A stretch of 64,000 nucleotides of DNA from Salegentibacter salegens (GCF_900142975.1 NZ_LT670848.1:2852001-2916000); one strand, 5' to 3'; counted from the stretch's first letter, positions 1 to 8,645 are shown. The notes: a model not told the origin generated them from the letters alone. Numbers and translations: made by a program.

Positions 1-652
1 ATTATTCATATCCTCGCTTAATTTTTGGTCTATTACTTTCGCGTAATGTTGGGTAATTTTTATTGATTTGTGCCCAAGCATTTTACTTACACTTTCAATT
101 GGGACACCATTTGAAAGGGTGACTGTGGTGGCGAAAGTATGTCTGGCAATGTGGAATGTTAGATTCTTTTGAATTTCACATACATCAGCAATTTCTTTTA
201 AATAACTATTGGTTTTTTGGTTTGATAGCACCGGTATTAAGGTGCCTTTAGAATTTTCGTAGTCTTTATATTTTTTAATAAGCTCTTCTGGCACTGTCAA
301 AAGAGGAACACTGCTAAGGGATTTGGTTTTTGTTCTTTTAAACTTTAACCATTGGCTGCCATCAATTCAATATAGTTGCTGTAATATTTTCGTCTGAATC
401 CTGAAGTTTTTGAAATATACTGTATAGACGGTTTTTCATAATATCCAGATGCCTGTTTATTGATTTAGCTTCACTCGATTGACCTTTAAAACAATTGGCT
501 TTCGAATTCCATTTGTTTAGTTCCACTTTTCTCATGGTGCTAACTTCAGCTCTTTTCCCATCATAAGTGATTCTCATGTAGATAGGCACTTTTCCTTGTT
601 TGTCAGTTTTACTTCTCTTGATATAGAAGAGAATTGATAATAAGTTCTGCAT
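1..652 (-). pseudogene. Decayed tyrosine site-specific integrase
   Basis: Two fragments of a Bacteroidetes-type phage integrase are joined by an internal deletion with a frameshift. The N-terminal piece (about 652 to 362) starts MQNLLSILFYIKRSK and carries the arm-binding domain with PIYMRITYDGKRAEVSTM; it stops at TGA (around 362) just after ENITATILN. In another frame, roughly 358 to 1, lies the C-terminal catalytic piece: RTKTKSLSSVPLL, then HIARHTFATT, LGHKSIKITQHYAKV and the start of the usual tail (KLSEDMNN), which runs off the window. The middle of the protein, including the first catalytic arginine, is missing, so it should be inactive. Its position just beyond the 3' end of tRNA-Leu fits a remnant of an integrated element. 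An upstream ATG at 694 is possible but the conserved domain starts at 652. Confidence 0.85.
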
Positions 653-736
653 AATGATATATTTTTGAATGATAAATCTAAGGAAAAAAACCAAAAATAT
701 ATCTGTAAAAACCCTTATATCAATATGTTAAGGTTA

Positions 737-777
737 ATTCGGTGACCTATTTTTGAATTTCAAAAAGGTCACCGAAT
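737..777. repeat. Inverted repeat near the integrase remnant
   Basis: ATTCGGTGACCT and AGGTCACCGAAT form 12-bp perfect arms. The loop between them can pair further (TTTTTGAA with TTCAAAAA) apart from two unpaired bases. There is no T-run after either arm, so it is not a standard terminator. It lies between the integrase remnant and tRNA-Leu and could be an attachment-site or operator relic. Confidence 0.5.
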
Positions 778-830
778 GGGACACTTTTAATACCTGTTTA
801 AATGATATTCTTTGATATTATAAAAAATAA

Positions 831-864
831 AAAACCCCGTAAACAGTGAAGTTTACGGGGTTTT
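831..864 (-). terminator. Rho-independent terminator of tRNA-Leu
   Basis: AAAACCCCGTAAAC and GTTTACGGGGTTTT form 14-bp perfect arms around a 6-nt loop. On the minus strand the stem is followed by a T-rich run, and it lies about 24 nt past the tRNA 3' end. Confidence 0.85.
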
Positions 865-887
865 AGTGTTATTTGATGTTTAAAAAG

Positions 888-969
888 TACTCGAGATGGG
901 AATCGAACCCATACTTCCGAAGAAACTGGATTTTGAATCCAGCGCGTCTACCAGTTCCGCCACTCGAGC
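888..969 (-). tRNA. tRNA-Leu (anticodon CAA)
   Basis: The minus strand folds as a class II tRNA. The acceptor stem is GCTCGAG with CTCGAGT and discriminator A. The D arm reads GGAACTGGTAGACGC, the anticodon stem-loop is CTGGA-TTCAAAA-TCCAG with anticodon CAA, and a variable arm and the T loop GGTTCGATTCC follow. CCA is not encoded. The 3' end faces the integrase remnant, the usual arrangement for an element integrated at a tRNA gene. Confidence 0.96.
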
Positions 970-1074
970 AAGTGGACGGCAAAAGTAAAAAATTTTTCCC
1001 ATCTCCAAATGTTTTTTTCCAATTTTAAAGTTTCACTCTAAACATATTCGTGAGGCGTGAATAGAATTAATTTC

Positions 1075-1082
1075 TAAATTTG
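1075..1082 (+). promoter_or_regulatory. -7 box (TAAATTTG) for prs
   Basis: Exact match to the Bacteroidetes -7 consensus TAnnTTTG, 36 nt before the preferred prs ATG. It overlaps the TTG at 1080 that would open a longer frame, so that longer start is unlikely. No clear -33 TTTG is seen. Confidence 0.6.
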
Positions 1083-1118
1083 CAACACAACAAACAACAT
1101 TCACAAAAACAACACAAC

Positions 1119-2060
1119 ATGCCCAACGTAATTCCCGAGGCCAAGATTTTTTCCTGTACGCAGAGCAAAGCTTTAGCTGAAAAAATAGCGGCCGCTTATG
1201 GCACCAAATTAGGAAATGTAATTACTTCAACTTACAGTGATGGTGAATTTCAGCCTTCTTTTGAAGAATCGGTTCGCGGTTCACGAGTTTTTATTATTGG
1301 TTCTACCCACCCAGGATCAGATCATTTAATGGAAATGCTATTAATGCTTGATGCTGCCAAGAGAGCTTCGGCAAGACATATTACGGCCGTACTTCCATAT
1401 TTCGGCTGGGCACGTCAGGATAGAAAGGATAAGCCCAGGGTTCCAATTGCTGCTAAAATGATAGCCAGTATCCTGGAAACCGCAGGAGCAACCAGGATTA
1501 TTACTATGGATTTGCACGCCGACCAAATTCAGGGATTCTTCGAAAAACCCGTAGATCATCTTTACGCTTCCACGGTTTTTCTTCCGCATTTAAAAGAATT
1601 GGGATTAGATAATTTAACAGTTGCTTCGCCCGATATGGGAGGTTCAAAACGGGCTTATGCATACTCTAAAGCATTAGAAAGCGATGTGGTAATTTGTTAT
1701 AAACAAAGGGCAAAAGCCAATGTGATCTCGCATATGGAGCTTATTGGTAATGTAGAAGGTAAAAATGTGGTTTTGGTAGACGATATGGTAGATACTGCCG
1801 GGACATTAACCAAAGCAGCCGATTTAATGATGGAGCGCGGTGCAAAAAGTGTTCGTGCTATTTGTACCCACCCGGTTCTTTCTGGAGAAGCTTACGAGCG
1901 AATTGAAAATTCAAAACTTCAGGAGCTAATTGTTACCGATTCTATTCCGTTAAGGCAGGAAAGCAGGAAAATTAAAGTAGTAAGTTGTGCCAATCTTTTT
2001 GCTGATGTTATGAATAGGGTGCACAACAATAAATCCATCAGTTCTAAATTCGTTATGTAA
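1119..2060 (+). CDS. prs: Ribose-phosphate pyrophosphokinase
   Basis: Makes phosphoribosyl pyrophosphate from ribose 5-phosphate and ATP, the precursor for purines, pyrimidines, NAD, histidine and tryptophan; cytosolic. About 313 residues from the ATG at 1119, the usual family length. The N-terminal flexible-loop region has YFGWARQDRKDKPR, and the PRPP-binding loop VVLVDDMVDTAGT lies near residue 220. The frame stays open upstream to a TTG at 1080, but that lies inside the promoter box and adds a Gln/His/Asn-rich stretch unlike the family, so 1119 is chosen. It is followed by rplY and pth, a common flavobacterial order; rplY has its own promoter. Confidence 0.96.
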   Translation: MPNVIPEAKIFSCTQSKALAEKIAAAYGTKLGNVITSTYSDGEFQPSFEESVRGSRVFIIGSTHPGSDHLMEMLLMLDAAKRASARHITAVLPYFGWARQDRKDKPRVPIAAKMIASILETAGATRIITMDLHADQIQGFFEKPVDHLYASTVFLPHLKELGLDNLTVASPDMGGSKRAYAYSKALESDVVICYKQRAKANVISHMELIGNVEGKNVVLVDDMVDTAGTLTKAADLMMERGAKSVRAICTHPVLSGEAYERIENSKLQELIVTDSIPLRQESRKIKVVSCANLFADVMNRVHNNKSISSKFVM

Positions 2061-2175
2061 ACGAAGACTGTCTGACTATAATTAATTTACTTTCTATTTC
2101 TTAGTTGGAATTTTCAATAAGAATCTTCTTTTTAAAGAATTTTAAGTCAGGGTTTTATAGAAAGGAAAAAAGCGC

Positions 2176-2183
2176 TACTTTTG
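2176..2183 (+). promoter_or_regulatory. -7 box (TACTTTTG) for rplY
   Basis: TAnnTTTG match 20 nt before the rplY ATG in a 143-nt gap. A -33 element is not obvious. Confidence 0.6.
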
Positions 2184-2203
2184 CAGCCTAAAATTTTTCA
2201 ACA

Positions 2204-2860
2204 ATGAAATCAATTACGATCAACGGATCTAAAAGAGAAAGCGTAGGAAAGAAAGCCACGAAGGCCCTACGTAATGCTGGACAGGTTCCTTGCGTATTAT
2301 ACGGGGGAGATGCCAAGCCGTTGCACTTTGCAACAGAAGAAATATCGTTTAACGACCTTGTGTACACCCCAGATGTGCATACAGTGGAAATTAAGTTTGG
2401 AGATGGCGAGAAATTTGACGCTATTCTTCAAGACATCCAATTCCACCCGGTTACCGATGCTATTTTGCACGTAGATTTCTACCAGATTAGTGATGATAAA
2501 CCAATCACTATGGAAATTCCTATCCATACCGAAGGTATTGCGAGAGGTGTTAAAAATGGTGGTGTGCTACGTTACAACTTGCGTCGTCTAAAAGTAAGAG
2601 GTTTGGCTAATGAATTGCCAGATTATATTACTGCAGATGTAGCTAAACTTAAAATTGGTCAAAAACTTTACGTTACTGCTGTTGCAGATGAGTCTTACGA
2701 GATTCAGCATCCAGATAACACAGTAATTTGCCAGGTTAGAACTTCACGTAATATTGTTGCCCTTGAGGACGACGAAGATGAAGATGAAGTGCCAGCAGAC
2801 GAAGTGCCATCTACTGAAACAAGTGATGAAGCTGCAGTTAAAGAAGGAGAAGATAATTAA
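2204..2860 (+). CDS. rplY: 50S ribosomal protein L25 (Ctc/TL5 type)
   Basis: Binds 5S rRNA in the large ribosomal subunit. At 218 residues it is the long two-domain form (L25 domain to about residue 95, then the TL5-type C-terminal beta domain to about 185), not the short enterobacterial L25. The start [26 protein letters not shown] is typical, with VPCVLYGG following. The last 35 or so residues are a very acidic tail (EDDEDEDEV and on), common in flavobacterial copies. A strong hairpin terminator follows the stop. Confidence 0.96.
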   Translation: MKSITINGSKRESVGKKATKALRNAGQVPCVLYGGDAKPLHFATEEISFNDLVYTPDVHTVEIKFGDGEKFDAILQDIQFHPVTDAILHVDFYQISDDKPITMEIPIHTEGIARGVKNGGVLRYNLRRLKVRGLANELPDYITADVAKLKIGQKLYVTAVADESYEIQHPDNTVICQVRTSRNIVALEDDEDEDEVPADEVPSTETSDEAAVKEGEDN

Positions 2861-2882
2861 TCTATTCTTTCAGCAAAAATCT

Positions 2883-2912
2883 AAAAGCATCCCAAACGGG
2901 GTGCTTTTTTTG
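2883..2912 (+). terminator. Rho-independent terminator after rplY
   Basis: AAAAGCATCCC and GGGGTGCTTTT pair around AAAC, with one G-T pair, followed by a run of seven T. It lies about 22 nt after the stop codon. Confidence 0.85.
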
Positions 2913-3022
2913 TTTTCCGGAACTTCTAAATTAATCTCTAGAAAACTACCTAAGAACAAGCTCAAGAGTTTTTATAGAAAATAATATTTTATTTTCGGGA
3001 TAAGCGCTGGAGAATTTAGATC

Positions 3023-3059
3023 TAGATTATCGAGTAAAATCTTTTAGTTAGATAATCTA
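3023..3059. repeat. 9-bp inverted repeat upstream of pth
   Basis: TAGATTATC and GATAATCTA are separated by 19 nt, ending 8 nt before a TATCTTTA box. The spacing suits a dimeric DNA-binding protein better than a terminator. No regulator is adjacent. Confidence 0.3.
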
Positions 3060-3066
3060 ATAATTT

Positions 3067-3074
3067 TATCTTTA
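3067..3074 (+). promoter_or_regulatory. Possible -7 box (TATCTTTA) for pth
   Basis: Matches TAnnTTTG at all fixed positions but the last, 14 nt before the pth ATG. Confidence 0.4.
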
Positions 3075-3088
3075 CCAAAACAAAAGCT

Positions 3089-3718
3089 ATGCTGTCTTTC
3101 TTCGGAAAAATACTCAGTAACAAAAAGCCCCAGGAAGAAGAACAAGATCCCATGAAGAAATTTTTGATCGCCGGGTTGGGAAATCCCGGTCCCAAGTACG
3201 AAAATACCCGCCATAATGTTGGTTTTAAAATTCTTGATTATATAGCCGAAAAAGAAGAAGTAAGTTTTTCAACAGAAAAATTAGGTGATATAGCCCAGTT
3301 TAAGTTCAAAGGTAGAACCTTTGTGCTGCTGAAGCCTTCAACCTATATGAACTTAAGTGGAAAAGCAATTAATTATTGGCTTCAAAAAGAAAAAATTTCC
3401 TTAGAAAACCTTTTGGTAATTACAGACGATCTTAATTTAGCTTTTGGAACTATTCGTTTAAAAACCAAAGGCAGTGACGGTGGGCATAATGGCTTAAAAG
3501 ATATTCAGAATACCCTAAACACCACGAAATATAATAGATTTAGATTTGGCATTAGTGATGAGTTTTCCAAAGGCCAACAAATAGATTATGTGCTTGGAGA
3601 ATGGGGAGAAGAAGAGAGAAAAGAATTGCCAGAACGCTTTCAAAAATCGGCCGAGTTGGTAAAATCTTTTGGAACGGCAGGCGTTTCAAACACTATGAAT
3701 TCATTTAACGGAAAATAA
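3089..3718 (+). CDS. pth: Peptidyl-tRNA hydrolase
   Basis: Cleaves peptidyl-tRNA released from stalled ribosomes so the tRNA can be reused; cytosolic. The core starts at about residue 22 (MKKFLIAGLGNPGPKYENTRHNVGF) with the family Asn32 and catalytic His42. TDDLNLAFG supplies the catalytic aspartate and GSDGGHNGLKDI follows. A 21-residue charged extension (MLSFFGKILSNKKPQEEEQDP) precedes the core. I recall similar extensions in flavobacterial Pth, so the ATG at 3089 is kept, with 3152 as the alternative. ribF follows within 10 nt and is probably cotranscribed. Confidence 0.95.
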   Translation: MLSFFGKILSNKKPQEEEQDPMKKFLIAGLGNPGPKYENTRHNVGFKILDYIAEKEEVSFSTEKLGDIAQFKFKGRTFVLLKPSTYMNLSGKAINYWLQKEKISLENLLVITDDLNLAFGTIRLKTKGSDGGHNGLKDIQNTLNTTKYNRFRFGISDEFSKGQQIDYVLGEWGEEERKELPERFQKSAELVKSFGTAGVSNTMNSFNGK

Positions 3719-3725
3719 GTTGGCC

Positions 3726-4664
3726 TTGAAGATACATAAAGGAGCAAATGCTTTTAAAGGTGAAAAACAAACCGTAGTCACCATCGGTACTTTTGATGGA
3801 GTTCACGCCGGTCACCAAAAAATTATAAAACGCCTTGTAGGTGCCGCTAAGATTGAAAATCTTGAATCGGTTATTTTTACTTTTTTTCCGCATCCAAGAA
3901 TGGTTCTGCAAAAAGAAAGCGGGTTAAAACTTATAAATACTATAGAAGAACGCACCGAAATTCTTGAAAAAACTGGGATAGATCATTTGGTGGTTCACCC
4001 ATTTACGCAACAATTTTCCAGACTTACTGCGCAAGAATTTGTTCGTGATATCCTGGTAAATCGCTTAAAAGCGAAAAAAGTAATTATTGGTTACGATCAT
4101 CGTTTTGGAAGAAATCGTACGGCAGATATCAATACGCTAAAACAGTTTGGTGAGGAATATGGTTTTGATGTAGAAGAAATCACCAAACAGGAAGTAGACC
4201 AGGTTGCGGTAAGTTCTACAAAAATAAGAAATGCGCTTTTAGAGGGTCGCGTAGAAAAGGCCAATAGCTACATGCAATCTCCTTTTAGTTTAACCGGGAA
4301 AGTGGTAAAAGGCCGCGGATTGGGAAAGGAATTCAATTACCCCACCGCCAATTTAAATATTGAAGAAGACTATAAATTAATCCCTAGAAACGGGGTTTAT
4401 GTAGTTTGCTCTAAAATTGACGGAAAGCGCTACTTCGGGATGATGAATATTGGTACTAATCCCACGGTTGGAGGAAAAGACCAAACCATAGAAACATATT
4501 TCTTTAACCTGGACCAGGATCTTTACGATGCCGAACTAAAAATTGAAATGCTGGTAAGGATTCGGGATGAGAAAAAATTCGATTCTGTAAATGCTTTAAA
4601 AATTGCAATGAAGCAAGACGAAGCTTTCTCAAGGCAATATATTAAAGACAATTATGCTCAATAA
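3726..4664 (+). CDS. ribF: Bifunctional riboflavin kinase / FAD synthetase
   Basis: Phosphorylates riboflavin to FMN and adenylylates FMN to FAD. The N-terminal FAD synthetase domain has TIGTFDGVHAGHQKI (HxGH-type nucleotidyltransferase) and YDHRFGRNR. The C-terminal riboflavin kinase domain begins near residue 180 with GKVVKGRGLGKEFNYPTANL. About 312 residues, normal length. No ATG fits the start: the frame opens with TTG codons at 3720 and 3726. The second gives MKIHKGANAF, closest to what I recall of relatives, so it is used. No FMN riboswitch is possible in the few bases after pth. The 3' end overlaps the next gene by 11 nt. Confidence 0.93.
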   Translation: MKIHKGANAFKGEKQTVVTIGTFDGVHAGHQKIIKRLVGAAKIENLESVIFTFFPHPRMVLQKESGLKLINTIEERTEILEKTGIDHLVVHPFTQQFSRLTAQEFVRDILVNRLKAKKVIIGYDHRFGRNRTADINTLKQFGEEYGFDVEEITKQEVDQVAVSSTKIRNALLEGRVEKANSYMQSPFSLTGKVVKGRGLGKEFNYPTANLNIEEDYKLIPRNGVYVVCSKIDGKRYFGMMNIGTNPTVGGKDQTIETYFFNLDQDLYDAELKIEMLVRIRDEKKFDSVNALKIAMKQDEAFSRQYIKDNYAQ

Positions 4665-5973
4665 ATGGCTTTTTAAGCAGGTAGATAATTCGGCGCTAAT
4701 TGCTTTCCGAATTATTTTTGGCTTGCTTATTACTATTGAAGCTGTTGGTGCTATTTTTACTGGTTGGATTCGTAGAACTCTCATTGAGCCCGACTTTACT
4801 TTTAATTTTATTGGTTTTGAATTCCTGCAACCGCTGCCTGGAAACGGAATGTTGTATTACTACGGAATACTGGGGCTCTTTGGCATTTTTGTAATGCTTG
4901 GCTTCAAGTACCGTTTCAGCATTTTTTGTTATACCATAATATGGGCCGGGGTTTACCTGATGCAAAAATCTTCCTATAACAATCATTATTATTTGCTGAT
5001 GTTGCTATGCGGAATAATGTTTTTCCTTCCCGCACACCGCTATTTTTCTATAGACGCCTGGAAAAAACCAGATTTTAGGAAAATAGCCATGCCGCAATGG
5101 GTTTGGGTAGTAATTGTGCTGCAATTATGGATCGTTTATACCTACGCTGCAGTCGCCAAATTATATCCAGATTGGCTAGATGGAACATTACCGGCGCTTC
5201 TTATGCGAGGAAAAGCCGATTACTGGCTGGTAGGTGAGTTTCTTCAACAGGATTTTGTTCGTTATGCAATTACTTATTTCGGATTACTATTTGATTTATT
5301 AATAATTCCCGCGCTTTTATGGAAAAGAACGAGATTACCAGCTTTTATCCTCGCTATTTTCTTTCACCTGTTTAATAGTTTTATTTTTCATATCGGTATT
5401 TTTCCTTATTTATCACTGGCTTTTTGTCTGTTCTTTTTTCCTTCAGAAAAGATCAATAAATATATACTTCGGAATAAAAAACCTTACTATGATAAAGGTG
5501 AACTAATAATCCCTTCCTATAAAAAACCATTGATCACAGTATTATCTATCTGGTTTGTGATTCAAATCGCTCTACCGCTTAGGCACTGGTTTTTTCAGGA
5601 TAATGTTTTGTGGACAGAAGAAGCGCATCGTCTTAGTTGGCGAATGATGCTGCGTTCTCGTTCAGGAAAAACTACTTTTAAAGTAGTTGAAAAAGGAAAA
5701 AAGGATACTATTTATGTAAATAAAGCCCGGTATTTAAGTCCGAAACAAATGCGCTCGGTAAGTTCGAAACCAGATATGATGTGGCAGTTTGCACAGCGAC
5801 TTAAAGAAAATTATGCCGAAAAAGGCAAGGATATACAGGTCTTTGTAAAATCAGATATAAGCATCAACGGCCGACCTTACGAAAAGTTTATAGATCCAAA
5901 AGTTGATCTCGCTTCAGAAAAATGGCAGCATTTTAAACATCACGACTGGATTTTACCTTCAAAATTAGATTGA
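4654..5973 (+). CDS. HTTM-domain membrane protein (gamma-carboxylase-like)
   Basis: An integral membrane protein of 439 residues. At least six hydrophobic segments fill the first 270 residues, for example ALIAFRIIFGLLITIEAVGAI and VWVVIVLQLWIVYTYAAVAKL. The segments, including KSSYNNHYYLLMLLCGIMFFLPAHRYFSIDA, match the HTTM family, which contains vitamin K-dependent gamma-glutamyl carboxylase. A soluble C-terminal part (from about 325) follows the last helix. Bacterial members have been annotated as carboxylase homologues but most have no known substrate, and I infer none here. It overlaps ribF by 11 nt, so the two are translationally linked. Confidence 0.85.
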   Translation: MLNKWLFKQVDNSALIAFRIIFGLLITIEAVGAIFTGWIRRTLIEPDFTFNFIGFEFLQPLPGNGMLYYYGILGLFGIFVMLGFKYRFSIFCYTIIWAGVYLMQKSSYNNHYYLLMLLCGIMFFLPAHRYFSIDAWKKPDFRKIAMPQWVWVVIVLQLWIVYTYAAVAKLYPDWLDGTLPALLMRGKADYWLVGEFLQQDFVRYAITYFGLLFDLLIIPALLWKRTRLPAFILAIFFHLFNSFIFHIGIFPYLSLAFCLFFFPSEKINKYILRNKKPYYDKGELIIPSYKKPLITVLSIWFVIQIALPLRHWFFQDNVLWTEEAHRLSWRMMLRSRSGKTTFKVVEKGKKDTIYVNKARYLSPKQMRSVSSKPDMMWQFAQRLKENYAEKGKDIQVFVKSDISINGRPYEKFIDPKVDLASEKWQHFKHHDWILPSKLD

Positions 5974-6032
5974 GGATTTGTAAGATTTTTCTCATTTGAA
6001 TTAATAACTTAGATGAGTTTAAAAATCAAACG

Positions 6033-7256
6033 ATGAAATTTAAATTATTACTTGTCTTAATTTTATTTAATTTTTCAGGTTACGCTCAGCAGAAAATTCA
6101 AATAGGAGAAACTCGAAGTTTTCATTCAGAAATATTAGATGAAAACAGAAAGCTGGAAATTTATTTGCCTGAAAGTTATAAAAAAGGAGAAAAGACCTAT
6201 CCGGTGTTATATCTCCAGGATAGCTATTACAATTTTACGCACGCTGTTGGAACGGTAGAATATCTTGTTCTCAATCAACTAATTCCCGAAATGATCATAG
6301 TTGGAATCTTAAACACCCGGCGAATTCGGGATCTTACTCCTGTATCTCACGGTTTAAGTGAATATCACATAAATAGATTGCCTAATAGGGGAGGAGCCGA
6401 TAATTATCTCAATTTCATGGAGGAAGAATTAAAACCTTTTGTTGAGGAAAACTATCGTGCGGCGCCCTATAATATTTTAGTTGGGCATTCCTTAGGCGGA
6501 CTTCTTAATACTTATTGTTTCTTCAAAAAACCCAATCTTTTTAATGCCTACCTAACTATTAGTCCGAGTTTATGGTATACCAATAACTTATTAGATAAAG
6601 AATTAGATGAGGTGCTCAAAGACCATCAGGATATAGATTCTAAATTTTATATGACTATAGCCAATGAGGGAGGAATAATGCTCGGAAATAATTATAGACT
6701 TGCTGGAAAACTTGAATCTTATATTTCAGAAAATAAAGAACTTGATCTAAAGTTTAAATTTGAGCCTATGTTTGAGCAAACTCACGGCAGTCTTGGATTG
6801 CCGTCAATTTTTAATGGGCTTCAATTTATATTTGAAGATTTAAAATTTGAATTGCCAGAGAATAAAGAAGCGATTTTTGCAGAAAATGGTTCGCAAAAAA
6901 TGATTGAAGAAATCGAGGATCATTATGCTAAACTTTCCAGGGAATACGGTTTCAGAATTAGTGACGAGGGGGCAATGAACAATTTGGGATACGCTTTCAT
7001 TAATAAAGAAGGTTTTGAGGATGTGGCTGTGAAGGTCTTCAACTTAAATGCTGAAAATCACCCCGATTCATTTAATGCCTATTCAAATTTGGGAATGGCT
7101 TACGAGAAAGCTGGGAACATTGAGGAAGCTAGAAAATATTATGAGAAAGCATTAAAAATGGTAAAAGCCACCGGTGATCCCGAATGGGAATTTTACCAAA
7201 ACGATCTTGATGATCTAAATGCACAAGAAAAAGAGGAAAGTTTAAATACAGATTAG
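6033..7256 (+). CDS. Secreted esterase-fold protein with C-terminal TPR
   Basis: A signal peptide (MKFKLLLVLILFNFSGYAQ) is followed by an alpha/beta-hydrolase domain of the esterase D/Fes type. It has YPVLYLQDSYYNF near residue 60 and the nucleophile elbow ILVGHSLGGLL near 150, with an intact serine. EQTHGSLGLP near 250 may supply the histidine. From about residue 310 there are tetratricopeptide repeats (AMNNLGYAFINKEG and AYSNLGMAYEKAGNIEEA). It is probably a periplasmic or outer-surface hydrolase; the substrate cannot be told. A shorter relative lacking the serine lies at 44030-45178. No terminator separates it from HTTM, but a 59-nt gap makes cotranscription uncertain. Confidence 0.85.
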   Translation: MKFKLLLVLILFNFSGYAQQKIQIGETRSFHSEILDENRKLEIYLPESYKKGEKTYPVLYLQDSYYNFTHAVGTVEYLVLNQLIPEMIIVGILNTRRIRDLTPVSHGLSEYHINRLPNRGGADNYLNFMEEELKPFVEENYRAAPYNILVGHSLGGLLNTYCFFKKPNLFNAYLTISPSLWYTNNLLDKELDEVLKDHQDIDSKFYMTIANEGGIMLGNNYRLAGKLESYISENKELDLKFKFEPMFEQTHGSLGLPSIFNGLQFIFEDLKFELPENKEAIFAENGSQKMIEEIEDHYAKLSREYGFRISDEGAMNNLGYAFINKEGFEDVAVKVFNLNAENHPDSFNAYSNLGMAYEKAGNIEEARKYYEKALKMVKATGDPEWEFYQNDLDDLNAQEKEESLNTD

Positions 7257-7292
7257 CTTTAAGCCTTAAGTGAATTTCTTTTCTAGTTTTCT

Positions 7293-7300
7293 TACATTTG
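7293..7300 (+). promoter_or_regulatory. -7 box (TACATTTG) for serS
   Basis: TAnnTTTG match 27 nt before the serS ATG in a 71-nt gap. Confidence 0.6.
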
Positions 7301-7327
7301 CAGCTTCAAATTAGGAAATAGAAAGCT

Positions 7328-8599
7328 ATGTTACAGGTTAACCATATCAGGGAAAATAAACAGGAATTCATTGATGCACTCAAAAAAAGAAATTTTGAGG
7401 CCGAAAGTATTCTTGAGGAGGTACTGCAGTTAGACGAAAAACGTCGGGCAACCCAGGTGAAACTCGATGATATTTTAGCCGAATCTAACAGGCTCTCTAA
7501 ACAGATTGGGATGATGTTCAAAAATGGGGAGCATCAAAAAGCCAACCTTATTAAAGAAAAAACAGGGAATTTAAAAGAAGATTCTAAAGCCCTTTCAGAA
7601 GAACTTGCTGAAACTGTTGGGAAACTGGAAACCTTGCTTTATACTATTCCTAATGTTCCGCACGAATCTGTGCCTGCGGGAACTTCAGAAGAAGATAACG
7701 AGGAGATCTTTAAAGAGGGCGATGTGCCGGTACTTGCAGATGGATCACTACCTCACTGGGAACTTGCCAAAAAATATGATATTATAGACTTTGAGTTAGG
7801 AAATAAAGTCACCGGCGCTGGATTTCCGGTTTATAAAGGAAAAGGAGCCAGGTTGCAACGTGCTTTAATTACTTACTTTTTAGATAAAGCTATTGATGCC
7901 GGTTATACCGAATATCAATTACCCCTAATGATCAACGAAGCTTCCGGGTTGGGAACAGGACAATTACCCGATAAAGAAGGGCAAATGTACCATATCACAG
8001 CCGATGATCTTTATATGATCCCAACCGCTGAGGTACCAATGACAAATATGTATCGGGATCGGTTGCTTATCGATAAAGATTTCCCAATTGCCTGTACAGG
8101 TTATACCCCTTGTTTTAGAAGGGAAGCTGGTTCTTATGGTGCCCACGTGCGCGGACTTAACCGATTACACCAATTCGACAAAGTAGAATTGGTAAGAATA
8201 GAAAAGCCTGAAGATTCTTACGCGGCTTTAGATAAAATGGTAGCCCATATAAAAGATATTTTAGTAGACCTTAAATTGCCTTATAGAATTCTAAGACTTT
8301 GCGGCGGTGATCTTGGGTTTACAGCAGCGCTTACCTACGATTTCGAGGTGTTTTCTACCGCGCAAGATCGTTGGTTGGAGATTAGCTCGGTTTCAAACTT
8401 TGAGACTTTCCAGGCAAACAGGCTCAAATTACGCCATAAGAATAAAGAAGGAAAAAAGGAATTAGTGCACACACTTAACGGAAGTGCTTTGGCCTTACCT
8501 CGTGTACTTGCAGGAATCCTGGAGAACTATCAAACCGAAGAAGGAATTAAAGTTCCCGAGGTTTTGGTGCCTTATACCGGTTTTAGTCTAATAGATTAA
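7328..8599 (+). CDS. serS: Seryl-tRNA synthetase
   Basis: Charges tRNA-Ser (and tRNA-Sec where present) with serine. 423 residues. The N-terminal tRNA-binding coiled coil runs from about residue 25 to 100. The class II catalytic core has TAEVPMTNMYRD, motif 2 CFRREAGSYG near 265, and motif 3 NGSALALPRVLAGILENYQ near 390. It is the first gene of a row serS, TPR protein, DUF4286, rsmA, mgtE, an order I recognise from other Flavobacteriaceae. Confidence 0.97.
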   Translation: MLQVNHIRENKQEFIDALKKRNFEAESILEEVLQLDEKRRATQVKLDDILAESNRLSKQIGMMFKNGEHQKANLIKEKTGNLKEDSKALSEELAETVGKLETLLYTIPNVPHESVPAGTSEEDNEEIFKEGDVPVLADGSLPHWELAKKYDIIDFELGNKVTGAGFPVYKGKGARLQRALITYFLDKAIDAGYTEYQLPLMINEASGLGTGQLPDKEGQMYHITADDLYMIPTAEVPMTNMYRDRLLIDKDFPIACTGYTPCFRREAGSYGAHVRGLNRLHQFDKVELVRIEKPEDSYAALDKMVAHIKDILVDLKLPYRILRLCGGDLGFTAALTYDFEVFSTAQDRWLEISSVSNFETFQANRLKLRHKNKEGKKELVHTLNGSALALPRVLAGILENYQTEEGIKVPEVLVPYTGFSLID

Positions 8600-8645
8600 T
8601 TAGCGAAAAATATTGATTCACAGGGCAAATCCTTATCTTTACAGG

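Noticed and set aside
1080..1118. Longer prs reading from the TTG at 1080
   Set aside because: The TTG is part of the -7 box TAAATTTG, and the added residues are not like other Prs proteins.
2280..2530. Minus-strand and alternate-frame small frames inside rplY
   Set aside because: They lie wholly inside rplY and have no independent support.
3700..3726. FMN riboswitch before ribF
   Set aside because: Only a few bases separate pth and ribF; there is no room for the aptamer.
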